A stretch of 64,000 nucleotides of DNA from Copromyces sp. CBS 386.78 (Eukaryota; Ascomycota; Sordariomycetes; Sordariales; Sordariaceae), in contig MU839140.1 of the NCBI GenBank assembly GCA_030685235.1, positions 186,001-250,000 of the forward strand. Reading direction: 5' to 3'. Shown here piece after piece: positions 45,430 to 56,673 of the stretch. Position numbers and translations under genes: made by a program. Within the stretch, counting starts at the first letter, position 1. The number at the start of each line of letters is the position of its first letter. The notes below the pieces were generated by a model that saw only the letters and a list, made by a program, of their open reading frames with translations, was not told where the DNA came from and ran no database searches.

Positions 45430-45434
45430 ATCCG

Positions 45435-46134
45435 CTTCCTTTAACGATTATAAAGTTAAGAAGTTTATTAAAACTACCTTTCTTAACTTTCTTAAACCCT
45501 TTATAAAAGAAAACCGTAATTAATTTAATTAAACCTTCTAATAAGAATCGGTTATAGCCCTCTATATTATTCGGCAAATCTCCGGCGTTAACGAACCCGA
45601 CTTCTAATTTTTAAAATTTTATAACGTAATTAAATCTTTTCCCTATAATAATTAGGTAGAAATTTACTAATTCTAATATAATAAGAAAATCGAAGAAGAT
45701 CCTAACTTCCAAATCTCCTTCCGAACCGTAATTAAAGACTTTTGTAAAATAATAATAGCGAACGCTACCTAAGGAAAAGGTCGCGCCCCTCCGTTTAAAA
45801 GTATAGTATTTACAGCTACGCTAAGTAATAAACCTACTAAAGAGGACGCTCCTAATAATAATAAATAACTTAGCTTAGAGGTAGAAGGACGGAGAGAGGC
45901 TATAAAAATAACCGGTAGGAGATCCGCTCCTAAAAAGAATATTAATAAGAATAAGCGCGCCTCTACTTCTTTTTCGTCCTTACCCTCGTTAAAGAAACCC
46001 CAATTCCCGTATAAACTCTATAAGTTTTACAACTATAAATTAGAATAATACTATTATATAAAGCTATAAATAACCTTCGATAATTAAGTCGAATCCCTTA
46101 TTATCCGGAAATAGGTAGAAGTAAATTTAAAGAA
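45435..46134 (+). mobile_element. Relic flanking Gypsy-1 on the right (gag-like)
   Basis: Continuation of the element broken by Gypsy-1. A long, nearly open plus frame gives a charged region rich in Lys/Arg/Ser (ITGRRSAPKKNINKNKRAST), then KKPQFPYKLYKFYNYKLE*Y, which looks like a retroelement Gag tail with a zinc knuckle whose Cys codons became Tyr. The family cannot be assigned. Confidence 0.45.
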
Positions 46135-47139
46135 GAGAAAGTCTTTTCGGACTGTACAGAAAGTCTTCAGGGACTGTAGCCCCACCCTCTCCCCACCCTT
46201 CCCGCGCGCTAATACACCCCAAAATTTTTGAGCCAATCAAATCGCTCGTATCCATTCTAAATCTCCACGATCGTATTCTTAACGTTAGTAAACCGTACCG
46301 CGCCCGCCAAACCCCTAGATTACAACCTATTATATATTCAAACCCTTACATAGGCTAGATTTCGTAATCGTTATACTTAGCAATTTACATCGTCGTATCG
46401 TATTATCGCTTCCTCTATTACTATTACTATTACTACCCTCCCTATAATTAATTAAACTACTATCGCGCACATTACAAAATATTACTAAGTAAATAACGCG
46501 CTATTATTTATCAACAGTAAGAAATAATCCGTTATTTTTTTTATAGGTTTCCCTAATTAAATATAATGTAAATAGCCAATATAGCGACCTATCCGACGGG
46601 CGTACGCGACCGTAGCGTATATAACCCTAATTAAATAATTGAATTTAATAAATCCCTTACCCCTAGCGAACTCCCTAGCGAACTTACTTTAGTGCAACTT
46701 ATAGAGATCGATAACGATACTGACAATAACGACGATAAAGAGACCCCTAATTCTCGCCCCCCTTACGAGTATAACGACCACTCTATTTTTAATACCTAGT
46801 ATAAAACTTTCGATAAATTAGTAAACGATATATAGAAGTAGGGATAAAAGTTCGGGTATAGTATTATAAAAAGTCGCTCCTATAACCGTTAGTAGGGTAT
46901 TTATACGAAATTCAAATTATTCTACGCTATTGGCCCCCTTCGCTATAAGGTAGAGAATTATAATTAGTTAATTTTAATTGCTAAATAAGGATATATTTAG
47001 TAGGGGTATGCTAAAGTATTAAAGTATAATAATAGACGATAGATTTTCAATTTTCGAAAAGGCTATAAATTTTATAGTTATTTACTTAATAAAAAGCTAT
47101 TAATCTATTCGGTATTTAAATTTTAATATTATTATAGGG
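46135..47139 (+). mobile_element. Mutator-like element (MULE), 5' part only
   Basis: Starts GAGAAAGTCTTTTCGGACTG and shares roughly its first 430 bp with the MITE at 55695, including CCGCGCGCTAATACACC-type sequence and GAGCCAATCAAATCGCTCG. From about 46,570 it carries a coding remnant: a poly-acidic run, then FDKLVNDI*K*G*KFGYSII and KSRSYNR, resembling the N-terminal DNA-binding part of MULE transposases. The other end is absent from the window; the element appears interrupted at about 47,140. The expected 9 bp target site on the left is TTTAAAGAA. Confidence 0.7.
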
Positions 47140-47334
47140 TTAGCCTTATAATAGTTTAGAGCATGCGGTTGGCAGCTATCGGAGCTAGGGATTAGGCTAT
47201 AGCTCCGAATATAGTATAAGGCTATTACAGCCTTTGTAGAAGGCTATAATAGCTTTATTATCGCCATTACTATATAGGTCGTACCAGCTCTATAGTACTC
47301 ATAAGATTATTATAGAACTAATCTCCTAGACTAG
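47140..47334 (+). mobile_element. Left piece of the sequence interrupted by Gypsy-3A (probable LINE 5' region)
   Basis: Starting near TATTATAGGGTTAGCC the sequence changes from the MULE coding remnant to a different, more GC-balanced repeat. It is continuous with 56550 onward once Gypsy-3A is excised. The same orientation and the lack of any other 5' end suggest it is the leader of the LINE-like element at 57,390-61,360; this is inference. Confidence 0.4.
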
Positions 47335-47632
47335 TATTAGGTCGCTAAGGACCTATTAGTTGGCTAGCCTCGTAGAGGTTCGGGGCGAGATATTAGAAGG
47401 CAGCGAGTTATTCTAGTTAACGCTATATTATAGCGTCGGATAACGGTAATATTGTTCCGGCCTCAACTACTATAGGATTAAAGGAGCAATACTATAAATA
47501 GCTATTTCCGTTAGTTCCGGAGTAAAGAAATTAGGCGTTAATTTATTTTTTACGCTCTCCCCTAATTTAGTTTCCTTATATATTTACCTTATTTGTAGTT
47601 ATTTCGATTTATTTACTTCTATTATCCTAATA
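47335..47632 (+). repeat. 5' LTR of Gypsy-3A
   Basis: 298 bp, same length as the LTR at 61361-61658 and as the 3' LTR after removal of the inserted MITE. Confidence 0.95.
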
Positions 47633-50179
47633 CGTTAAAATTTCGACCCTTATAGGAGTTGAATTAATACTAATAAAATATAAATACGTAGTAGTCGTTC
47701 TATTTCTTAAACTACCTGTTGAAGTTCGTACGTTCGTTCTTATACCTCTTCTATAACGTAGGATTATATTATTATACCGCTAGCCGCCGATACCTTTTTA
47801 CTTTCCTCGCCGCTTAGAATTATTTCCTTTTAAAACCCTAATATTATTATTATAATTATATCCCCCCTTTATCGCTAGCCTACTATCGAAGAAGTAAATA
47901 ATAATAATAGCGACGATAACCGGTTTTATTCTTTTAAAGAAATTTATAATTATTTCGATTATTTCGAAATTAATACTTTTAAATATAAGCGTAAATTCTT
48001 TAAAGTCTGCGCTAACGCTATTTAATTCCTGCTTTCCTACTTCCTATTATATATATTAGTTTAAGATTAATATATTTTTATTGATTTATTAAAAAGAAAT
48101 TAATATAATAATTACCCTTCTATTCCTTTCGGTTTCCGTTATAAGGACTATTTCTTTTATAATTAAATTCGCTTCTTTATTATATTTCCGCCTCCCGCTA
48201 TCGCTCCGCCGATTATTATTTTTAAATCCCCTATATCTTCCCGGCCTATTTAGACCTTTTAATTATTTTCTTCTAATTACCGTCCTAAGTATAATATTAT
48301 TAAATTTATAGGCGAAAACTATATTCAATTTTATAATTATATTTATAATATTAATAATTATTATAAAAATTTCTCTAATACTTTTATTAATTATACTATT
48401 AATTACGTTGAAGGTAATTTTAAAAACGTTTAAATCCGCTATATTGCCGGCTTTAAGGAATAATTAAATTACGACCCTATTTATAATGAATTTATATAAT
48501 TAAAGTTTTAAAATTTCTTAAAGAAGGAGTTTAATACTAATATATAGAATATTAAATGTAATACCTTTACTAATTTCGAACGAATGTGTTAAAGTCCTAT
48601 AGAATTTATTTACGATTTTTATAATTAATATTACGCCGAAGAATTCAATTTATTTTATAAATAGTAAAAATATTTGTACGTCGTTATTTAAGTTAACCGC
48701 CTTTGTCTTTAATTGTAAAAAGGCGTTTTAATAATAGCGGGCATTAATACCCTAAATTAGGCGGTAACGTACGTAAAGCGGTTGGAGGGCTTCGAAATTA
48801 ATTCCGAGCCGTTTATATAATATCGCTAATTTTAAATATTCTTTTTTAATTAATTATTATCGTCTTCTTTTCTTATTATTATTCCGTCTTTTACTTATAT
48901 TCCTATTTTTAATTCTATTTCTATTAATTAATTTATAACCCGTCGTCCTTTTCTTCCCTTTATAATAAATCCTAATATTATTTATAATTATTATAATTAG
49001 TAAGGTTATATTTATAATTATTATATTTAGGCGAAGCTGCGTAGTATTTATTACGAATATAATAATATTAATTATATTGTATTTATTTATATTAAAAAGG
49101 CTTATTTTAACTACGGTTAAATTAAATATATAGCGTATAGTTATTTTTAAGCCTCCGGAACGCCGGCTTAAAGTACGAACGTTAAACCGATTATATTAGT
49201 AAGGATAATATTAGTTTAAGAAGGCGTAAGTATATTATTATTAAATTTAAATATAAAATTATTAGTAAGGATTTATAGGGATTAGTAGAAAATATATAGG
49301 TTAATAAATTCTAATACGGAATTAAATTTTATTAGGAGGTATTTATTTTCGATAAATGTTAAAATTAAATTTATAAATTATTATTTTATCAATTTCTCTT
49401 TCTAATTTATCTCCGTATAAAATTCAATTACTTATTTTATTAAATTATATAATTCTTATAATATTTAGCGGAAATATAGGATTATATTTATTATTGTTAA
49501 TTCCCTTAGTATTAATATTATCTTCGGCTACCTTTAATTTTGCGAATATAATTTTAAAATTAATTAATCCCGAAAGAAATTCTATTTCTATATTAAAGCC
49601 GGCGATTTAAATGTAAGCCGGGAATTAACGAAGGAAGTTTATAAGGCTACGGTTTACTTTTATAAATTATATTAAAATTTTATCCTAATATTAAATTTAA
49701 AGGAGGCGTTATAGGCTTTTTAGAATTTTAATCCTTTATTATTTACTAATATTCCGTTTGAAGTATTTATATTAATTTAAATAGAGTTTTCTACTTTATT
49801 TATTAATTTGGGTTTATTTAATATTTATTTTAATATATCCGTTATTATATCTTTTAATATACTTTTTAAAGTTTTTCGTATTATATTAAACGGAATTTAT
49901 CCCCTATTAAAACTTTTATTAGAATTAATACTTCTAGTACTACCCGAGCCGGAAGAAGACGTAGTGCCTACCGCTGCCGAACCGATAATTCTACCCGAAT
50001 ACGAAGAATTCTAATAAGTATTCGAAATATTGGCCGCCCTTTTATTATAATATAACTACTTTAAATATTATATTAATTTAGAAAAAAAGACGTCCGCGCT
50101 TTAAAGATCGATTTATATATTTAATATTAAAGAATTAGAAGTATTCTAGGAATAATTAGTAGAAGTGTTATATAAAAAA

Positions 50180-51400
50180 TAGATTCGGCCTTCTATTAGT
50201 CCGGTAGGGGTTCTTATTATTTTTATTCTTAAGAAAGGAGGTAAGGTAAAATTGTATATTAATTATTAAGCGCTTAATAAAATTACGAAGAAGAATTATA
50301 TAATATTATTATTAATTGGGGAAATTTTAAACTGGTTAGCGTTAGTAAGGATCTTTATTAAATTAAATTTAAAAAATGCCTATTATTATATTTATATTAA
50401 GTAGGGAAATAAGGAGAAAACGGCGTTTCGTACGAAGTATAGGTATTATAAATTTTTAATTATATTTATAAAATTAATTAATATTCTAGCGATATTTTAA
50501 ATATATATTAATAATATTTTAGTAAAATTAATTAATATTATTTATATCGTTTACTTTAATAATATTATAATTTATAGTAAAAATAAAGAAAATTACTATA
50601 AGTACGTTAAAAAAGTCTTTTAACGATTATACGAATATAATTTCTATATTAATTTAAATAAATATAAATTCTATATTTAAAAAATATTATTTTTAGGCTA
50701 TATTATATTGCCGGAAGGTATTTCGATAGATTTAAAGCGGGTAAAGGCGATTGTAAATTAGGAAATCCCGACGAACGTTTATAATATTTAGGTTTTTTTA
50801 AAGTTTATTAATTTTTACCGACGGTTTATAACGTTATATTTTAAAGTAATAGCGCTATTAATAGAATTATTAAAGGGAAATAAACGACGGCTATTCGAAT
50901 TATTAAATAAGGCGAAGGCGGTATTCGAAGAATTAAAGCGGTTATTCTAGGAAGCGCTTATATTAAAGTACTTCGATCTATTATTATTTATTTAAATAGA
51001 AATAGATACATTGGATTTCGTAATTAGGGTAATATTAATATAATTATATAATATTTAATAGTATTTTATTACGTTCTTTTTAAAGAAGAAATTATTAAAG
51101 GAAATTTAGTATAGCGTTAGAAACGGGGAATTATTAATTATTATTAGGGCGTTAAAGGCGTAGAAATAATATTTATTATATATAAACAAATTATTCTTAA
51201 TAATTATAAATTATTTAAACTTTTAATATTTCCGGAATAAAGATAAGGTTAATACGAAGTAGAATCGTTAGACGTTAAAATTAATAATATATAATTTTAA
51301 TATTGAATATTGGGTAAGGAAATTAAATCCGGCGGATAAATTATCGAAGAAATTATAATTATATAAAGTAATAAATATATTAGGAAATAGTTATTTATTA
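50180..51400 (+). pseudogene. Reverse transcriptase and RNase H remnant of Gypsy-3A
   Basis: V-Y-F-N-N-I-I-I-Y-S at 50549-50578: both catalytic Asp codons of YFDD have become AAT (Asn). Around it, LNLKNAYHRIRI-like and [20 protein letters not shown]-like sequence can be read once RIP changes are allowed for, and FLGFINFYRRF follows at about 50,790. RNase H-like sequence extends to about 51.4 kb. Confidence 0.85.
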
Positions 51401-51896
51401 TTAAAAGTATTCGAAGAAGGAAAAGCAAAAGGTAGGGTAATAAAAGAAGGTTCTATATTAAGAGGAAATGTTAAAAGAATATTATTAATTAAGAAGGAAA
51501 TATAAAAAGTAATAGTAGAATAGAAGTAGAATAAAAACGGCGGAGAAGACGAATTAATATAGGGATTAAAATAGGAAGACAATATTCGGGAGTAGAAAGG
51601 AAGGAAGTAGGGAGAATATATTAACAAAAACGAATTTAAGGAAACGCCGAGGAAGAGGGTGAAATTCGTAAACGAAGACGTTACTATAAAGAAAGGGAGG
51701 ACGAGTAATACCGTTATTAAGTAAATAAATATATATACTATTATTGTAAGGGTAAAAAAAGAGGAAGAACTATTAACGCCATTAAATTAGTAAATAGTAG
51801 AAGTATAGAAGGAAAATCCGTTCGTTTTAAAAAATATATAGAAGGAATTAGGGAAGGGGCGTAAAATAGAGAATTAGAAAATAGGGGAAGATAGAA

Positions 51897-53225
51897 TCTT
51901 ATATTATAATTATTAAATTTATATTTTAAAATATTTATATATAGAGTTTTTATACGTTTATTATAATAATACTACTATTAGCCATTTAGGATAATAGAAA
52001 ACCTTTAAAAGGATTAATTAAATTTATTACTAATTAATTATTACCGTCGACGTCGAAATGTATATACGCTAATACCCAATTTACTAAAAAGCGAAGCTAT
52101 AAAATTATTAATTTTATAAACTTTTAATATCTTTACCCGTTCCTACCGTTTTTTAGTAGGATATTTCTTACGATTTTATTATTAGATTACTGCCGTTGTA
52201 CGATTTTATATTAAATTAGATTTGCAACGCTATTTTAATTATTATAGACTGGTTTATTAAATTCGCTTTCTATATCCTAATATAAAAGACTATTAACGTT
52301 AAATAATTTGTTTATTTTTTTTAATAGTACGTTTTCAAATAATTAAATTTATTTAATTTTATTATTTCCGACCGGGGTAATTTCTTTATAAACTTTTTTA
52401 AAAAGATTTATTACGAGCTTTTAGAAATCCAACGCTATTTTAATATTATATAATATCCTTAAACGGACGGTTAAACCGAATGCTAAAATTAAAATTTTGA
52501 ACTTTATTTTTATATTTTTTATAATTTAAAATAAAGTAATTAAGTAGAAAAATTAACGTTAGTGTAATAAATATATAATAATTATTTCTATATTATTATT
52601 AGGAAATTTCTATTCGAATTACTATTCGGGTATTATTTACGAAGGCCGGCTAATTTAGAGAGAAACTGAGGAAATATATTGTTTAATGCCGTTATTAATT
52701 ATATTAAAGAATTTATTTAGGGTTGTCCTAACGTTGTTAAAGTATTAAAGGCGGTTAACGAAAAGTATACGAAGTAATATAATAAATTATATATAATTAA
52801 AGAATTCGAAGTAGGAAGTTAAATTTTTTTTAATATTAAAAATATTAAATAAAGGTATTTAAATTGGAAGTTATCGGATAAATTCTTAGGGCCTTTCTAT
52901 ATTATTAAAATAATTAGTAATTAGAAAATAATATACCGCTTAAACCTCCTTAATTATTATTATATTTATTTAGTATTCTTTATTACTTTATTAGAATTAT
53001 ACTACGGTAATTTAATAATAGTAGCGTCCCGGAATAAAATAGTAAATATTAAAGGAGATAAAAAATAGTACGAAGTCGAAAGGATTATAAAGTATATTAA
53101 TTTAGGAAAGAATTAATAATTCTAAATAAAGTAGAAAGGGTATTCGGAGGATAAAAATAAATAAATATTACAAGAGAATTTAAATTATTTAGAATTATTA
53201 GTAGAATACGAAGAGCGGGAATAAT
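51897..53225 (+). pseudogene. Integrase and chromodomain remnant of Gypsy-3A
   Basis: NNTTISHLG marks the zinc-binding end. FIISDRGNFFINFFKKIYYE carries an intact integrase Asp codon (52370-52372), followed by TDG*TE at about 52,460. KLSDKFLGPFYIIKIISN is the usual post-integrase module. YEVERIIKYINLGKN at 53069, then IK*KGYSEDKNK*ILQENLN is a clear chromodomain ending near 53,225. Confidence 0.85.
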
Positions 53226-53339
53226 AGTAAAGATATTCGAGAGGAGGTTTAAAAATTAGGGTAATAAAAATTAATTAAGTAAATAGTAAAAATATAATTA
53301 CCGTTGCTATTATTAAAAAGAAGTATTTAGAAAGGATAT

Positions 53340-53530
53340 AAATTATAAAGAAATATAAATTATAAAAAATATAAGCTGTAAAAAACGTAAGCTATTAAAA
53401 TATAAATTATAGAAAGAATAAATTATACAAAATATAAATTATAAAAAACGCTACTATAAAAGAAATATAAGCCGTAAAAAATATAAGCCGTAAAAGACGT
53501 AAGTTATAAATAATATAAATTGTAGAACCG
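53340..53530. repeat. Degenerate short tandem repeats in the Gypsy-3A tail
   Basis: About ten copies of a 15-21 bp unit approximating ATAAGCCGTAAAAAATAT occur between chromodomain and 3' LTR. Read in frame they would encode a basic Lys/Tyr-rich repeat. No function known. Confidence 0.65.
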
Positions 53531-55459
53531 CGAAATATTAGGGTTATAAAAGAAATAAAAAAAAGAATTAAGGAATTAGGGAGATATATTAAAGAAGGTT
53601 AGGGCTAGTAAATTGAAGAAGATAGTAACGTATTAGAGCCTACTATTTTAAAAATTATAATAATAAAAAGAAATTAGGGAAAGTAACGAATTAAAAGGTA
53701 TAAAGGTATATTGATAATCCTGTCTTCAACCTTTTTCTATTTAATTATATTTATTCCCCCTCCCCTTCTAAAAAAGGCTTAAACTACTAAAAAGAAGAAT
53801 TAATAATATAAACGTCGATATAAGAATTGAATTTATTATTTTAAAAATTATACCCTTACGTATAATTATTATATTTATTAATAATTTTCGTATTTAAATC
53901 TCTTTATAATTATTAATTATTATCGGTTTAGTAATAGTAATATTATAATTTCCAATTATAAAAGCGCTAATAAAGATTAGGGCGTTATTAATATAAGGTT
54001 AGAAGGAAGTAATTAGGGGTAGTAAACGTTAAACGTTTATATAAATAATTAGTATTAATTAGAGGATATTATCGAAAGTAAGCGTAGGTATAATAATTGT
54101 AAGGAATTTAAATATATTAATAGTAAGGGCGGGGTTAGTAATAAGGGTAATACTAAGGAAATTGAAATTAAGAGCGTTTATTACTTGGGGGGCTACTTAA
54201 TTAAAATTAACGTTATAAAATTTATACCGAATGTATTAAATTATTTTATAATTAATTAATTCGTTAAATTTAGGAAGGAAAATATAAAGTTATTTATAAA
54301 GGGTATAAATACTAGTATAAAGTTCGGCGGCGTATCGGCGAAGGATTTTAATAATTATAATATTAGTGGGAGTAGCCGCTTTAAATTTAATAATAATATA
54401 CGCTAATTCTTAAAAAGCGCGAACTAAATTATAAAATATAGAGGGGAAGTTATAAAAGCGATTATTAATGCTAGTTTAATAGTAGTTCGAATATTACGTA
54501 AAGTAATCGGTTAAAAATGTAAAAGAAAAAAAAGATTAGGATTAGAAATTAGAAAATTAAAAAAGAAAAAAGGGGACTTATAAATTAGAATATAAATATA
54601 TTTAATTATTATTTTTATTATAATAATAATAAAAGTATTAAAAGGTAGGATTACTATAGTATTTATAATATTTTAAGTAAATTAAGTGTAAAGGGTTTTA
54701 TAAATATTATTAAATAAAAAGTAAAAATAGGATTAATGGGATAAATAAAGGAGAAAATTTATTTAGTATCGATATAAAAAGTAGTAAATTAATAAATATA
54801 GAAAAATTGCCGGTAAATAATAGAAAGGGTAGTTATATTATTAGTAATAATATATTAATTAATAACGTACGTAGAAAAGAGAAGAGAGGAGGGGAAGAAG
54901 AAGGGGAAAGAAAATAAATTTTTATAGAAGAATTAAGAGGGTACGGTTAAAAAAATTCGAAATAGGGCTAAAAATAAAATTAAATAATTAAAGGGGTATA
55001 TAAGAAATAAAAATAGAAAAATAGGATAATAGGGGGTAAAAGATAAAGTAAAAAGGCGGATAGAAGGCAAAATTAAAGGCTAGGACGAAGGAAATTAAAT
55101 AGTAATAAAAAATAAGGAAACGGGGAGAAGGAAATAAAACGATAAAAATTAGGAAGTAAATTAAAAGGGCGGGTCGAAAATAGGATAAATAAACGGAATA
55201 AAAAGAAAAAAGACTAATAAGGGGTAAGCCTTTAAGACTAAAGGTGGTAATATTACAATAAAGAAGAAGGTACGGCGTTCGGGGGTAGAAAAAAACTAGT
55301 ACGGCCGTAAACGCCGGCTAATAGTTTCGGCGATAAGCCGCTTCGGGTATAGGAGAAAATAAATTATAAGTAGAGGATTCGGCTACGGGGAAAGGATTAT
55401 TAAATTAAGGGCTTAAATATAGAAATTTTTAGGATAGAACCCTATAAAGGGGGGATTCG

Positions 55460-56544
55460 TATTAGGTTACTAAGGACTTATTAATTAATTAATTTCGTAG
55501 AAACTCGGGGCAAGATATTAGAAGGCAATAAATTATTTTAATTAGCGCTATATTATAACGTTAGATAACGGTAATATTATTCTAACTTCAATTATTATAG
55601 GATTAAAGGAATAATATTATAAATAGTTATTTCCGTTAATTCCGGAATAGAGAAATTAGGCTTCAATTTATCTTTTATATTCCCCCTTAATTTAGAGAAA
55701 GTCTTTTCGGACAGTCGAAAATGTCTTCCCACACAGTCGCCCCACTCTTCCCGCGCGCCAAGGCACGCTAATGCACACCAAAAACTTTGAGCCAATCAAA
55801 CCGCTCGTATCTATTCTAAGTTTCCACGCTCCTATTCTTAGCGTCAGCAAACCGTACCGCGCCCGCTAAGCCCCCAAATTTCAAATCATTACACCCAGAT
55901 TTCGTACTGCACTAACCACCTCAGTCCAGTAATCTATCGTTATATAGCGATTTGTAGGCATCGTCGCATCGCATCACTTCCTCCATTACCATCACTATTA
56001 CCACCCTCCCTATAATCAATCAAACTACTATCGCGCACATTACGAAATATCACCAAGTAAACAAGCGCTGTCATCTGGCTAACAGTCGCTGACAGCTGAG
56101 TAATTCAATTGAGCGATTCAATTGAGCGATATGCGACCGTGCGATGTGCGACTGTGCGATGTGCGACCGTACTGCTAAGTGCGCTATAAAGTACGCTGTA
56201 AAGTGGCCAATCTGGGTGCACATTTGGGTGCACATCTAGGTGCACATCTGGGTAGGCTGGGCACGTGATATTTTATGAAAGAATATAATACCCAAATTTC
56301 TGGTGTAAAATCTATGAAAGAATACCGCTGCCAAACTGAGTGTGGAGACTTAAATAGATGCGAGCGATTTAATTAGCTTAAAAATTTTGGGGTACATTAG
56401 CGTGCGGGAAGGGTGTAAGTAGGTGGAGCGACTGTGTGGGAAGACATTTTCGACTGTCCGAAAAGACTTTCTCTTAATTTAATTTCCCTACGTACTTACC
56501 CTATCCGTAGTTACTTCGACCTACCTACTTCTACTATCCTAATA
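55460..56544 (+). repeat. 3' LTR of Gypsy-3A, interrupted by a MITE
   Basis: LTR pieces 55460-55694 and 56482-56544 flank MITE-beta1 and the second TSD copy. Excision restores exactly 298 bp. Confidence 0.93.
55695..56472 (+). mobile_element. MITE-beta1, Mutator-type (778 bp)
   Basis: Starts GAGAAAGTCTTTTCGGACAG and ends CTGTCCGAAAAGACTTTCT. The inverted repeats extend imperfectly for about 130 bp. A perfect 9 bp duplication CTTAATTTA (55686-55694, 56473-56481) is the hallmark of Mutator-like transposition. The empty site can be read in the two other Gypsy-3 LTRs. No coding frame. The interior has GCGA-TGTGCGACCGT repeats (about 56,104-56,170) and GGTGCACAT(C/T)TGGG repeats (56,213-56,255). 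Its base composition is near normal, unlike the surrounding LTR. Confidence 0.92.
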
Positions 56545-56549
56545 ACTAG

Positions 56550-56673
56550 CCTCTATAAAGACCAATTTAAAATCGTACCCTTAAACCTTTCCTCTTACTC
56601 CTTTATACAATTACGTATATTCTTACTTACTTTATACCTTTATACTATAATAGTTAATTATACCTTTAAATTA
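56550..56673 (+). mobile_element. Middle piece of the interrupted LINE-like element
   Basis: Between the right TSD of Gypsy-3A and the left TSD of MITE-beta2. Pyrimidine-rich and without stops-free frames; placed by continuity only. Confidence 0.4.

Larger units (their letters stand above)
47335..56544 (+). mobile_element. Gypsy-3A: RIP-degraded Ty3/Gypsy chromovirus, complete outline
   Basis: LTRs of 298 bp (47335-47632 and 55460-56544, the latter interrupted by a 778 bp MITE plus 9 bp TSD) and a perfect ACTAG duplication (47330-47334, 56545-56549) delimit it. Without the MITE it is 8,423 bp. LTR ends TATTAGG...CCTAATA are RIP versions of TGTCAGG...CCTGACA, the start being unmutated in copy 3B. 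An AAAGGGGGGATT polypurine tract precedes the 3' LTR. Remnants in order: gag (47.9-48.9 kb), mutated zinc knuckle (near 49.0), protease (49.4-49.6), RT, RNase H, integrase, chromodomain, then 2.2 kb of unassigned sequence. Confidence 0.95.
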
